Shown here in pieces: positions 1-11,200 of a DNA stretch of 64,000 nt. The notes below the pieces were generated by a model. That model saw only the letters and a list, made by a program, of their open reading frames with translations. It made no database searches and was not told the DNA's origin. This stretch comes from Pyrenopolyporus hunteri (Eukaryota; Ascomycota; Sordariomycetes; Xylariales; Hypoxylaceae), in assembly GCA_902806595.1 (NCBI GenBank), contig CADCXC010000044.1, forward strand, positions 496,001 to 560,000, read 5' to 3'. The position numbers and the translations under genes are program-made. The number at the start of each line of letters is the position of its first letter. Position 1 is the first letter of the stretch.

Positions 1-447
1 AGCCAGGAACGATGTCGAAGATCTCACGTCCACGTCTTCCACGGAGCCTTTAGAAGGACCCAGTGACGTCGCGTCCGTGTTTCTTAGTGGGGATCAGAGA
101 CCCGGGATAGTGTGGGTGTGGCTTGGAAGCCCCATACAGTGGGGCTTTCGGGTACTACCTGCATACCTAGGTACTGCCTACCCTACATGTACCTATTTAC
201 CCGCCACTCTCAGAGCTAAGACCGTATCCGTACCTAGGTGCCTCCGTAGGTGCTAACCTGGTACCCGCACCTACACGTATACAAAAGAATAGGTAGCTAT
301 TTCCATCATGAACACCCGATCATATTTTAGGTACCTTACATATACCTACCTAGTAGGTCCCCTTTTCTGTCTTTGCCCAATTGTGATAGGGGCGGTCTAC
401 AGATTGTATCGTAGGTCCGTAAGATATTCATCCCCATATACCGTCAA
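1..447. other. Intergenic, no gene seen
   Basis: No supported coding sequence. The stretch holds several copies of the intergenic word family built on TACCTAGGTA / ACCTACCTA (about 160-260 and 330-360) and presumably the 3' end of the Ecdysoneless-like gene that stops at 448. Confidence 0.6.
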
Positions 448-2379
448 TCACTCTCCCCCCTCTTCATCCTCGTCTCGTGGAAGCTGAAGACCCATCATCC
501 CAAGGATATTACCTGCAGGGCCCGACATACCAGCTTGGCTCTTGAAGCTTTCTAGCAGGTTCTTGGCGAGGTTGTAGTCGACATCAACTTCATCTTCACT
601 GCTCTCTTCCCCGTTATCGACCCCGTCTCCTAATTCATCCTTAGCTTTACCCTTCGAATCGTCCGTATTTCTTGCTTCGATCGCTTTAGCTTTCTCGGGT
701 TGCGGGTCGAGCTTCAATGCGCCGTGCTCCTTTAACTCAGCCTCCATCTGAGCAGCCAATTTCCCGATCGCCTCGCCCTCCTCCTCCTCCTCCTCCTCCT
801 CCTCCTCCTCCTCCTCGTCTTCTCTGATAATCTCGTATGTCGTTTCGGACTTCGCATATTCCGACACATCGCTCCGATCCGTACGCTGTGTGGCAGGCAG
901 TCCCATCATCTCTCTCATCATCCTTGAAAACTGTTCTTCGTCGAAGCTAACCTCCTTGTCCTCGTCATCGCTACCGTCGTCCTCGTCCGAGACGTCGTCA
1001 TCTTCGTCCATGTCTTCCGCTTCGGCACCTTCTATGCCGGCTCTGTCATCATTCAAGAAGGCTTCGAAGCGAGACACGATCCTCTGTAGATCCGCTTGTG
1101 TTGAAGTGTCGCCGAACCCACCTCTAGACTTTTTCCGAGAACCGTGATTCCCCCGTAGCTCCTCCTCAAAGTCGTCGAAATTAATGTCCAGCCAAGAATC
1201 GTCGTCATCCCTTTGGACGTCTTGCCAAGCTCCCATATCCTCGTTAGTTGGTAGTGCCCGGATCCCGTCTTCTTCTACGTCCTCGAGGAGCATAGCGAAT
1301 TCCCGCGCTAGACGATTGTCTTTCTTATCTGCGTTCGTAGCTAGCATCTCGAAGCCGCTTGTTACCTTCATGCCTAATTCTAAGCGCGCCAGGGTCTTCT
1401 GAGTATCTTCCGCGCCAGAAGCCTGCTTTTCAGCCGCCTCGAAGATAGTGCTCCATATCGGAGGTGGTTGAAAGCGCTGGGACTTGAGCTGCGCGAAAAG
1501 TACCTTTGTGAATTTTATGCTAATGGTCACAAGGTCCTCGGGTGGGAAATGTATGTTCCCAGAAGGGGAGGTGAGAGGTTTCATTGCAACTGGGTCTCGG
1601 AGGTAAAATGCCTCGACCGCAGGGGCAATGATGGAAGGTTTCTGATGTAAGATGTGTGCCAGCTTTCTAGGTATCGTAGCTAGGGAGTAGTGTATCGAAT
1701 CCATGATGTGTCCGGGATACTTCTCTAACCGGTAGAAAGCTTCGGCCTCAACAAAGGTAGAATGCACCAGAGCATTAGGACTTGACTTGATGTACCCGAC
1801 AGCCTCGGCTAAGGATAGTGGCCGCTTTACTCCCGAACTTGCAGCTAGGGGGAGTATATAAAGCTTCCCATCATGGATCCATGCTCGATTGCTATCTATT
1901 TCCGGACTTAGCCATTTCGGTAAGACGTTGGCTGCTTCGACAAGCAGAAATTCGCCGTCGTCGTCGGAGATTCTAATCCAGAGGTCTGGAAATGATTTGG
2001 TCAGTTCGCGGAGGAGGTAGACTATGAGCCACTCGTCCTCAACTGAATCACCGTAGTCGGTAACCCCACGTAGGTAGACAAGGTCATGTTCTCGTTCGAT
2101 GCGCAGCTGGAAGGAATCTCGTTGCCATATATACTCTTTAGCAACGTCCTCACAAAGCTGCATGGCCGCTTTCCGGACATTCTCAAGCTCTAGTAGAGAA
2201 CTGCGAGCTTCCGGTTTGTTGTCAAGAATAAACAAGAGATATTCCACACAGTTTTCAGGGAGCCCCCTGGGAAACTCGGTAAAGCCTCCTTCGGGAAATC
2301 TGACCTCACCCTCGGAGCCCATGAGACCGAGATATGGCAACCAGTGCCAGACCAATGCGAGTTGTGCGAATGCAGCCAA
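448..2379 (-). CDS. Ecdysoneless/SGT1 family protein
   Basis: Single-exon gene of up to 643 residues. The N-terminal half carries the family signature: LPENCVEY near the start, then a DDDGEFLLVEAANVLPKWL stretch followed by NRAWI and a short GKLYILP, as in Ecdysoneless (human ECD) and fungal SGT1-type proteins. Members of this family are linked to transcription, pre-mRNA splicing factor stability and cell-cycle progression. The C-terminal third is very acidic, with a run of about fourteen glutamates encoded by a CTC/GAG trinucleotide repeat at roughly 780-825, and is probably disordered. The first ATG gives a hydrophobic 19-residue leader not expected in the family; an internal ATG at 2320-2322 (MGSEGEVRF) fits the conserved start better. 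It is divergent from SMC6. I am confident of the family, less so of the exact start. Confidence 0.85.
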   Translation of the reverse strand: MAAFAQLALVWHWLPYLGLMGSEGEVRFPEGGFTEFPRGLPENCVEYLLFILDNKPEARSSLLELENVRKAAMQLCEDVAKEYIWQRDSFQLRIEREHDLVYLRGVTDYGDSVEDEWLIVYLLRELTKSFPDLWIRISDDDGEFLLVEAANVLPKWLSPEIDSNRAWIHDGKLYILPLAASSGVKRPLSLAEAVGYIKSSPNALVHSTFVEAEAFYRLEKYPGHIMDSIHYSLATIPRKLAHILHQKPSIIAPAVEAFYLRDPVAMKPLTSPSGNIHFPPEDLVTISIKFTKVLFAQLKSQRFQPPPIWSTIFEAAEKQASGAEDTQKTLARLELGMKVTSGFEMLATNADKKDNRLAREFAMLLEDVEEDGIRALPTNEDMGAWQDVQRDDDDSWLDINFDDFEEELRGNHGSRKKSRGGFGDTSTQADLQRIVSRFEAFLNDDRAGIEGAEAEDMDEDDDVSDEDDGSDDEDKEVSFDEEQFSRMMREMMGLPATQRTDRSDVSEYAKSETTYEIIREDEEEEEEEEEEEEEGEAIGKLAAQMEAELKEHGALKLDPQPEKAKAIEARNTDDSKGKAKDELGDGVDNGEESSEDEVDVDYNLAKNLLESFKSQAGMSGPAGNILGMMGLQLPRDEDEEGGE

Positions 2380-3250
2380 GCCTAATATTAAAGATTTCGG
2401 ACGCCTAGCATGCGATTAAGGCGTGCTCCTACCAATAAACTCGCAAGATATGATAAGCAAAATGATGATAATTTAGATCGATATGTGAAGCATGTCTTCT
2501 GGTGGCGAGTCTCTTAGGAAATGTAATGAGATTGGTCTTCGTGATCGGATCCGGTTAAGTGTTATACGCTGAGTGGATGTGAGGTCAGTATAACATCATG
2601 AGCTTAGAAGTTCGGGATAGATAGAATTACCGAGTTGCCATTCTATTCGATAATTTTCGAGGGTGGTTTTGCATGCGATCTTTTTCTTGTCCATCGCTGG
2701 CGGTACCTGTTTCGAACCTTAGGTTACAAAATAGGTATTGTCCTATAATTGCCTCTTATTATGGATATAAATTATCGCGAACTTTTTACTTCATGCTGCG
2801 TATGTCGACGATATACGACATATATTTATATCCTTATATACCTTACTTGGGTAGGTACCTAGGTACTAGAATCTGTGGGACCTGCATCCGTCAATAGGCA
2901 GGTAGACGGGCAGGTAGTATCTTCATAATGATTGCCCTACGGTGCAGGGGTACCCTGTAAATAAATACCTACCTAGATACACGCATAGGTAGGTACTGCC
3001 ACCTAAATGCCTAAGATTCGGTACCTACCTAATTACCTAGGTGATGATACAAACTTGTGGCAGGTGGGGCAGCATTCGCGTCTATCGCGTCTCATTCAAA
3101 CCGCGTTCTCCCTTTATCAAAATCTGATTATCTCTATACATCGAAGTAAGATCCGCCATTATGAGCTACCCTTCCAGACAATAGTAATTGTCTTATACCG
3201 GGGAATTCTATCTTGGTCAACAGACTACTTTGATACTTTATAGAGTAGCC
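2380..3250. promoter_or_regulatory. Divergent intergenic region (ECD-like / SMC6)
   Basis: This 0.87-kb spacer lies between two head-to-head genes and must hold both promoters. It has AT-rich stretches around 2740-2850 and a cluster of TACCTAGGTA-type words at 2850-3040. No binding site could be assigned. Confidence 0.5.
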
Positions 3251-6200
3251 ATGTCGTCTGCGGCCGCGAAGCGCTCTCGTCGAGCCGCATTTAACGACGA
3301 TGACGATGACGACAACGACGATGAGGGGGTTACTATTGTTGAGGCCAGCTCGAGCCTAAGAAACGAATCTGTCAGTAATCTTCAATTTCTGTCGTGAGTA
3401 CCTAACCCAACGTACCGCAATCTAACCTCTTGAATGCAGCAACGAAAAAGAGCTCGGACTTCGAATGCTGGCCCAAGCAAACAATCGGCTAGGACGTCCG
3501 GTGAAGAGAGCCCATCGACCTCCGATCAGGATGAAGTAATGCAAGAGCCGGAAGAGCCGGAAGGGCCGGAAAACCCACAGAGTCCGCCAACCGCGACGCA
3601 ATACGAGGTGATGCGTGACGCCGGATTTAGACATCTCGAGAATACCGATCTAGACGACCAACGAGCAACGCAACGTCTAAAGAACCGACCCCAGATACTC
3701 GGCGAAAATCAGGTAGCACTCAACGCTATCATCGAGAGCATTACCTGCTTCAACTTCATGTGCCACACAAGGTTACATGTTGAACTTGGGCCCCTGCTCA
3801 ATTTCATTGTAGGAGAGAACGGAAGTGGTAAAAGCGCTATCCTGACGGCAATAACCCTATGCTTGGGCGGGAAGGCTAGCGCGACAAACCGCGGCGGAAG
3901 CCTTCGGAGTTTTGTCAAGGAGGGCCAGGAACACGCCAATCTAGTTGTCAAGATCAAGAACCAGGGTCCCGATGCTTATAAGCCCGAACTGTACGGAGAC
4001 TCGATAATTATCGAGAGGCATTTCAGTAAATCCGGCTCGAGTGGGTTCAAATTGAAATCTTCTGCCGGCAGGATAATATCCACCAAAAAAGGAGATGTTG
4101 ATGACGTCGTCGAGTACTATTGCCTCCAAGTCGACAACCCTCTCAACGTGCTCTCTCAGGACAACGCACGCCAATTCTTAAACGCCGCCAGTCCCGCCGC
4201 CAAGTACAAGTATTTTGTCCAAGGCACCCAGTTGGAACAACTTGACCAGGACTACCAGCTCCTTCAGGAAACGCTTGAAGCCAACGAGACTAGGCTTCTA
4301 GCATTCGAGGAAAACATCGCGTTTCTCAAAGAAAAGAGCGAGAAGGCTATCAAGCTAAGAGACGCTCTCACCAGGAGTACAGAGATGCGGAGACAATCTA
4401 AGATCTATTCAAACCAGCTGGCATGGGCCCAAGTCATGGAGCAGGAGGCCATCCTAGAACAGAAAGAGGAAGCCATACGAGCATCCCAAGAAGAGATCAG
4501 CCAAATGGAAGCAACCATTGCGGAGAAGACCGAGATCCTCGAAACGATTGACGGCAAGGTCGAGGAAGCCAAGGAAGTCTTAGACGTCCTCCGCCAGGAA
4601 GAAGGTCACTTTAAAGAGCAAGAAGATGAAGCGAAGTCAAATTTCGAAAGGGCTAGAAGATCAGTGGAGCAGACACATACCCAAGAGAGGGACATACACC
4701 AACAGCTCACCAACGCCTCACAGAAAGTTAAGGACTACGAGAGGAAGATACGTGAAGAGGAGAAGCGCTTAGAAGAAGTAAACGGTGGTGTTCTTGCTCA
4801 GAAGCAACAAGAGCTTGAGGATGCGAAACGTGCTGTGGAAGTAATCAGGGATTCTCAGAAGTCCCACGCCGAACGCAGCTCCAGTCTCCTCAACGAACGC
4901 AATGAGGCCCAAAGGCAAGCACAAAGCTCCGAGGAGCTAGTCGGACAAAAGCGACAAGAAGTCTCGGCAGCCGAATCCCGGCTCCGCACTCTGTCGCAAA
5001 ACCGCAGCGACCCATTTGCTGGGTTCGAACCCCAAGTGCCCCAACTTTTACGACTCATTGATAGCGACAGCGGGTTTTCGCAGAAGCCTATTGGTCCCAT
5101 CGGCACGCATATTCAGCTAACTAAACCCAAGTGGTCGTCGATTCTCGAGAAGATATTCGGGGCAAGCCTTAATGCCTTTATTGTAGCAAGTAAAGCCGAT
5201 CAAGTCCGGCTATTCTCGCATATGGAGAGGCTGGGGATCAAGCACTGTCCTATCCTTATAGGTTCGAGGACCGTGATTAACAACTTAAGGGAGCCCGATA
5301 GAAACTTTGATACAATACTACGAGTATTAAAAATCGACGACCCCCGCGTGAGAGATCAACTAGTCATAAACCATCATATCGAGCAGACCATCTTGATCGA
5401 GAGCAGAGAAGAAGCAGAGCGCGTCATGTTCGACGGCCAGCCTCCAGCGAACGTCTCCGTCTGTTTATCTTTCCATGATAGGAAGAGGGGCCATGGTCTC
5501 CGACTTACCGGGCGGAATCAGGTCATTTCTACTAGCCCTATCGTGCCCAATTATGACCAGAAGCCTCGTATGAAAACAGAGGATGTAGAGTCACAGGTCA
5601 ACTATTTCAAGGACTCCCTTGAACAGCTTCGAGCAGAGTTCCGAGAATTGGAGATGTCAAGGAGGTCCCACCAACAGGCGGTCCAACGCTGTGTCCAAGC
5701 CGTTTCCCAGCATAAGAAGCAAGAAGCCAATCTGGAGAAGGAGTTGCGCAACGCTCAAGCCCGAGTCACCCATATTGAGGAGGAGCTCGACAAGTTTGAA
5801 GGTGTCGATAACAAACTACAAGGATATAAGAACGATCTTCAGGAGGCTCAGGCTCAGAAGGATCACTATGGTAATCAGTACGGTGAGCTAGCCATGCAGA
5901 AGCAGGAAATGAATAAGGAGGTTGAGAGCCTCAAGGACGAACTAGACAAGGCTAAGCTGGCGTCGAAAGAGCACAGAGCCAAAATCACCAAGGCCGAAGA
6001 CAGGGTTAAGAGATTCGAGGAGACTAGGCGAGTAGCTCTAGTCGAGAAGAACCAAGCGTACGAAAACCTTGAGCTAGCAAAGCAGGGAAAGGCAGAAGCA
6101 GAGAGGTCCAAGCAAAAGCAAGCGGATTATGTTGCCGACTATATACGACAGGCGAGCGCTGTAGCTCCCGAGCGCGCTTACATACCCGAAGGAGAAACTG

Positions 6201-6972
6201 TTCGGAGTATCGAGCACAAATTCGAATCAGTCAGGGAGCAGTTAAGGAAGATCCGTGGCCAGCTTGGTGCGTCGGACGAGGAAATCCAGAATCGTGCTTC
6301 GCAGTCAATTCAGGAATACCGGGAGGCCAAGAAACACCACAAGAATCTTACTTCGCTTGTGGATGAATTGAAGAAGGCTTTGATGGATCGCTTACGCAAG
6401 TGGAGAACATTCCAGCGTCTCATTTCCGCGCACGCTCGATGCAATTTCAACTATCTTTTGAGTGAGCGCGGCTTCAGAGGCGAGCTCTTTCTCGACCACC
6501 AGGCCAAGAGGCTTCGGGTTCAGGTGGAGCCGGATGAGACAAGGAAGAGTAGCTCAGGTCGGAATACGAAGACGTTATCCGGAGGAGAGAAATCATTTTC
6601 ATCCATCTGCCTCCTCCTCGCCATCTGGGACGCGATGGGATCTCCTCTGCGATGTCTTGATGAATTCGACGTCTTCATGGACAACGTCAACCGCGCCATC
6701 AGCACGAACATGCTAGTAAGTTACCCTGCCCAGACAGAATTGTAATGCCTCTCTAACTAGTCGTGCAGATTACTACCGCTCGTCGCTCCGTAGGCAAGCA
6801 GTTCATCCTCATCACCCCCAACGCCATCGAGGGTCGAGCCAAGATCGACAAGGACGTTAAAATTATTAGGTGAGTGCTCATCTTTGGGTTACCGCTTACG
6901 TATCTCAGGAGGTGAAACTAACACTATGGCAGGCTCACGGACCCACGACAACGGCTTCTCACAGACCATTAA
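3251..6972 (+). CDS. SMC6: SMC6, structural maintenance of chromosomes protein 6
   Basis: ATPase subunit of the Smc5/6 complex, which acts in recombinational DNA repair and replication-fork stability. Proposed exons are 3251-3370, 3440-6715, 6769-6869 and 6933-6972, giving about 1178 residues, normal for Smc6. An alternative first donor (3394, GTGAGT) with acceptor 3450 is also in frame. Visible parts in order: acidic N-terminus; Walker A GENGSGKS near residue 165, followed by the Smc6-type LGGKASATNRG; long coiled coil; hinge around 565-750; second coiled coil; ABC signature LSGGEKS near 1086; Walker B LRCLDEFDVFMD near 1110. The last two short exons supply the end of the ATPase head (ITTARRS...RLLTDH). 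The LDEFDVFMD sequence separates Smc6 from other SMC proteins. Confidence 0.95.
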
Positions 6973-7380
6973 TGTAACAATTCGTTCTATGATCAAGGAT
7001 GGGAGGTTTGTAATGTAGGGTTAACGAAGCATCCGTCCGACCAGGCGAATCCAGGGACTACGTTGTAAGGATTTGAGGCGTCGGCGTATTTCTCATACGG
7101 ACAAAAGGCCTTCGTGCCGGCGCGGAAAAGGGAAAGGGCGGGGGGTCAGGTTTCTGGTATAAGTTGACAGTGGCTTCATTGCCGGCCCCAAGGTGTATTG
7201 TACGAATGGAGGGTGGGTAATGCCTTAGAGGTTACATGGCTCTTCAGCCTGGCCGCCGTTACGACACCAATATAGTTGTATTGTACAATCGCCCCCTACA
7301 GTCGTAGACCAGCAGTTCATATGCACAGTTCATCCCAGCCCGGTCGGTAGAAGTACATAAGGACCGCTCCAGCCCATAAC
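6973..7380. other. Convergent 3' spacer
   Basis: Spacer between the stop codons of SMC6 (+) and COQ9 (-). It should contain both 3' UTRs. I see no coding sequence or repeat. Confidence 0.5.
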
Positions 7381-8260
7381 CTATATCCTAACACCTTTAC
7401 TACGAAGCACATTCAACCCAGCGGACGCGGTGAAACCCGCCCACTGGGCGACGCCGCCTAAAGCGCTTCCCACCCGGCTAGTCTCGTCGAGGCGGCGCTG
7501 CAAGAAAGCCCGTGTCTCGCCGAAGTCGGGGGACCGGTCGTTGGTCATGAAGAGCTCGGATGAGGCGTAGATCATGGATAGAGACCCACGCTTCGTATAC
7601 CACGAGGGGTCAACAGAGGTGTCCCCTGCGAGGTAATATATCTCGTCGGCTAGCAGCGCTAGCTCGCGCAGCGAGGCGGGGACGTGGGACGGTTGTGCCA
7701 TTACGGCTAGGGCCTGCGGTGTTTGCGGAGAAATGCAGTTAGAACTTGGGATCCTCGGAGGTTTGTGGGAGCTCGAACTGTAGAAAACTCACCTCTTGCC
7801 ATCGGTGATTGACCTCCCGGTTCGCTAGCAGCCTCTCCCACGTCAGGCGCTCGACCTTATCCGGGACCTTTAGAGGTGGGGGGGTTGTTCCTTCGCTCTC
7901 GCTATTCGTGCTAAAGAGGGCTTTGCTTCGAGGCGCGAGAGCTTCCCGCTTCGTGACGAGGTGGTATCTGATCAAGCTAAAAGGCCCCTCGGGGAGCAGG
8001 TTGGTGCTGACGTCAAGGTACCCAGCGTCGCGGGCGCCGAGAGATAGGGCGTGTTGGGTAAAGCCGTGTTCGGGGACGTGGCGGTAGGCAGCGGAGAGAA
8101 TAGCTTTCTCGGCGGCGTTGAATTCACCCGGAGGTGGCGGGTGGTCATAGGATTGGTAGGGCCGGCGCAAGAGAGGGCCGCGGAGGGATTGTTGGTGTTG
8201 CTGGGTCGTTCGACGTAGGACTGCCGCTAACCTGGTGGTGGTAGCCCGCGACGGGGCCAT
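7381..8260 (-). CDS. COQ9: COQ9, ubiquinone biosynthesis lipid-binding protein
   Basis: Two exons on the minus strand, 8260-7793 and 7713-7381, give 266 residues, close to the yeast protein (260). The intron (7792-7714, GTGAGT...CGCAG) is phase 0. The N-terminus is rich in Arg, Ser and Thr with few acids, as expected of a mitochondrial targeting peptide. Family motifs: AILSAAYRHVPEHGFTQHAL and GARDAGYLDVS in exon 1; LADEIYYLAGDTSVDPSWYTKR and YASSELFMTNDRSPDF in exon 2. Coq9 is a matrix protein related to the TetR fold that binds lipid and presents quinone intermediates to the hydroxylase Coq7. The two exons read alone look like two unrelated ORFs; splicing joins conserved blocks found in one family. 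Confidence 0.93.
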
Positions 8261-11200
8261 GGTGTAGTTTCTAGGTGTTCAATCGAGCAAACAATAAGTC
8301 AGTTGATCCAAAGCAGTCGCATAACTGCCAGACTAAGCTCTAGGTATTCAGTACATAGGTAGGCAGTGGTTGTAACTTGGGGCGGGAACAATAGAATGTC
8401 GATATTTTCAGGTACCTAAGATATTCCGGAATGTTAATGGTTCGGTACCAGCTGCCACGAACTGGGCCGCAGTTTTGGCCGGATATCTCCCGGCGCTCCG
8501 GGGGAATACGTAAGAAAAAAAAATTGTTACATGTACCACTCCTCTCATGCTGTACATAGGTACCTATAATACGTCCATAACAGTACATACTTACCTCATG
8601 TATCTGATTTTTCTAACATAGGTACATGTAGGTACCTCCTGTAACGAAGTATCGGACCTATATTCTTTGAGGTAATATTTGTTCAATGTTGGTTAGTGTC
8701 ACATAATAATACCAATACGTACCTAAAGAAAAGGAACAGAGAAGAGAAAGCGGGAAATCCAGTACGCTAGGTAGGTAGATACCTACTCAGTGGAAACACA
8801 TTGACTCGTCGTCAGCTTCTTAAGTTAGCCCCCCATAATAAACAACTCTTATAGCAGTACGACAACTCCTCTAATCCTTATGCTCTTATACCCGTCACAA
8901 GGTATTAGGTACCATATACGTACGTAGCTATTACTACCTACATAGGTATATACCACCTAAGTACCTATATAGATACCTAGGTAGGTACGTAGGCAGTTGC
9001 TAGAGACGTATACTCCGTTTATAGACGCAAGAGACCAGTCCTGAAGTTCAGCATCACCTACTCCGGACATGGATCCCATGTGTCCTTCAGGAAACCCGGG
9101 AGACCAAGGCTCCTCTTCAGTAGGCGATTCCAGATCGGGATCATTTCGCGATTCATTTCCCTGCACTGACCTGATTCGTATCTATTTCCGTGACTCTCCT
9201 CACCCCACGCTTGGACATCCCATAAGATAATAAGCAGGTAACCTCTCTGCATAGGTGGTTACTGCCAGCAGCCCTACTGGAGCTCGGTACAGGGCGGCCA
9301 GTATTCCTATTGGATTCCCTATTTGCGGAAGGAAGAAGATGTGACGAGATGTTCTCAGAAGTGGGTAGCGACGACCAGGGGCGATGTGACCTGGCCTCGT
9401 CATCCTCACGAGGTAATCCAGAGACATTATACAAGATTCGTGGTACTATTGTGCCTAGGTACCCGGGTAGGTAGTCAGGTAACTATCTACGTGTAGGTAT
9501 ATAATGGGTAAAAGGGGTCCTACGCAGGTACTTACCTACATACCTAAATAATTACCACTTATATACCTAGCAACCCAGGCTTACTGCGCTATTACATCCT
9601 CACTCCCCTTTTACTCCCAGAGTTCCATAGGAATGATGATAGTAAATAGCGCCACAAATCGCCAGCGCCTTTCCACGGCCACCTCCACAACGCCCATACC
9701 TCTCCCCTCCGGTGAAGGGATAAGCATGCGGGGTTGACATTTGATAAGTCAATGAAGCTACATGAGCCTACCATTGTCTTACCGCCGAGGAGGGGGACAG
9801 ATTTGCATGAATGCCGACTTCCAAGATCCCCCTGGTCAGTTGCAAGCGTAAAAGGGTGTACATACTAGAACCGTCTAGAGCCCTTGAGTGCGGCTGCTAT
9901 GATTGGTAGCCATACGGAAACCCCTCTTAAATACTCGTCCTCTTACACACCCGATTCGACAGTAGATGAGACCAAAAAAGAAAGAAAGACAAAAAGAAAG
10001 AGAGAAAGAAATGGCAACGTCTACCTAGGTCTCAGCTCCGAACATCGTAAAACGGGTGCCTATCGGCAATGCTATTACGAGTTTAGGGGGAAAGCCTGAT
10101 CCGCCGGCCCTCAGGCCTGTTGTACATATGTGCAGGGGAGGAGAGATACCACTGATGGCCTTCTTTCGTCGGGCGGGTCTTGAAAGTGATGCTACGAAGC
10201 CATGTTCCCTTTTGGCTAGGAGAGGATTAATCTAGTAGCACTACTTCTGCTGTGTCACCACTGCGTTGCGACTGGGAACGAGCATTGGCTCCTAGTCCTA
10301 GAGAAGCGGCACTTCGTGAACAGGAAGAGTCGCCAATCATCACGTAGAGGTCCTTGGGTGTGAGAATAGGGGCCATTTATTACAGCCTAGCCACCAAGCC
10401 GTAAGTTCGGCAACGACGACGCTACCGCTCTCGTTCTAAACTGATATTGTGATTAGTGACAATGGCGACGACCCGGTGCTATTGCACAAAAGTGTCTTAA
10501 ACGTCAATACTGGCAGCGGAGAAACAGGGGTCTTTCCGCCAGGATGCAACTCGCTTGAAGCAGTATCATTTTTCCATGGCGGTGAGCTAGATTTGGGTCA
10601 CCAGTAAGCTATCTCTATTATGCGTCTTTACCTTCGATTTATCTTGCACAGTATGCTCTAGGGCTTACTAGGGGTCCTGCTGTGATCTGGGGTTCACGTT
10701 ACAGATGTAGGTCGAGGGGTGTCCACGACGTATTACGGGATTTGAGAGCTCCCAACACTGTCGAGTCATAAATGCGCGGTTGCATTCCGTGAACGAACAA
10801 TATGGATTATTCTCGTAAAGCTCCCCTCGATCGTAATAGATAGTCTATTGTTCACCAAGGCTCTTTCGAGGAATGAAGAACTTCCGCCAATGCGGCGTAC
10901 AAGATGGCGGATCGATCGAGTCACGGCTTACAGTAACTCACCACGGTATGGCTTCGTCCGTAAACGCGGAATAGGTACTCATCGCTACGTATTGGTATAT
11001 GGGTAGGCACCTACATATCTAATATGTATGTATCGGTTTCAAGAACTCGTGTGAATATGAATAGATGGCTGGAGCAATAGGTTGGCTACCTAATTAAGCT
11101 TATGCCTAAACAGAGCACCGGGCGTACAAGTATATAGCGAGATCATCTTTCAAAAACTCTCTTTTTTTTTTCGGCTTTTAGTATATAGGTAGCTACTTGA

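Noticed and set aside
5018..5034. tRNA-like B-box word GGTTCGAACCCC
   Set aside because: Lies inside the SMC6 coding hinge region with no A box or cloverleaf around it.
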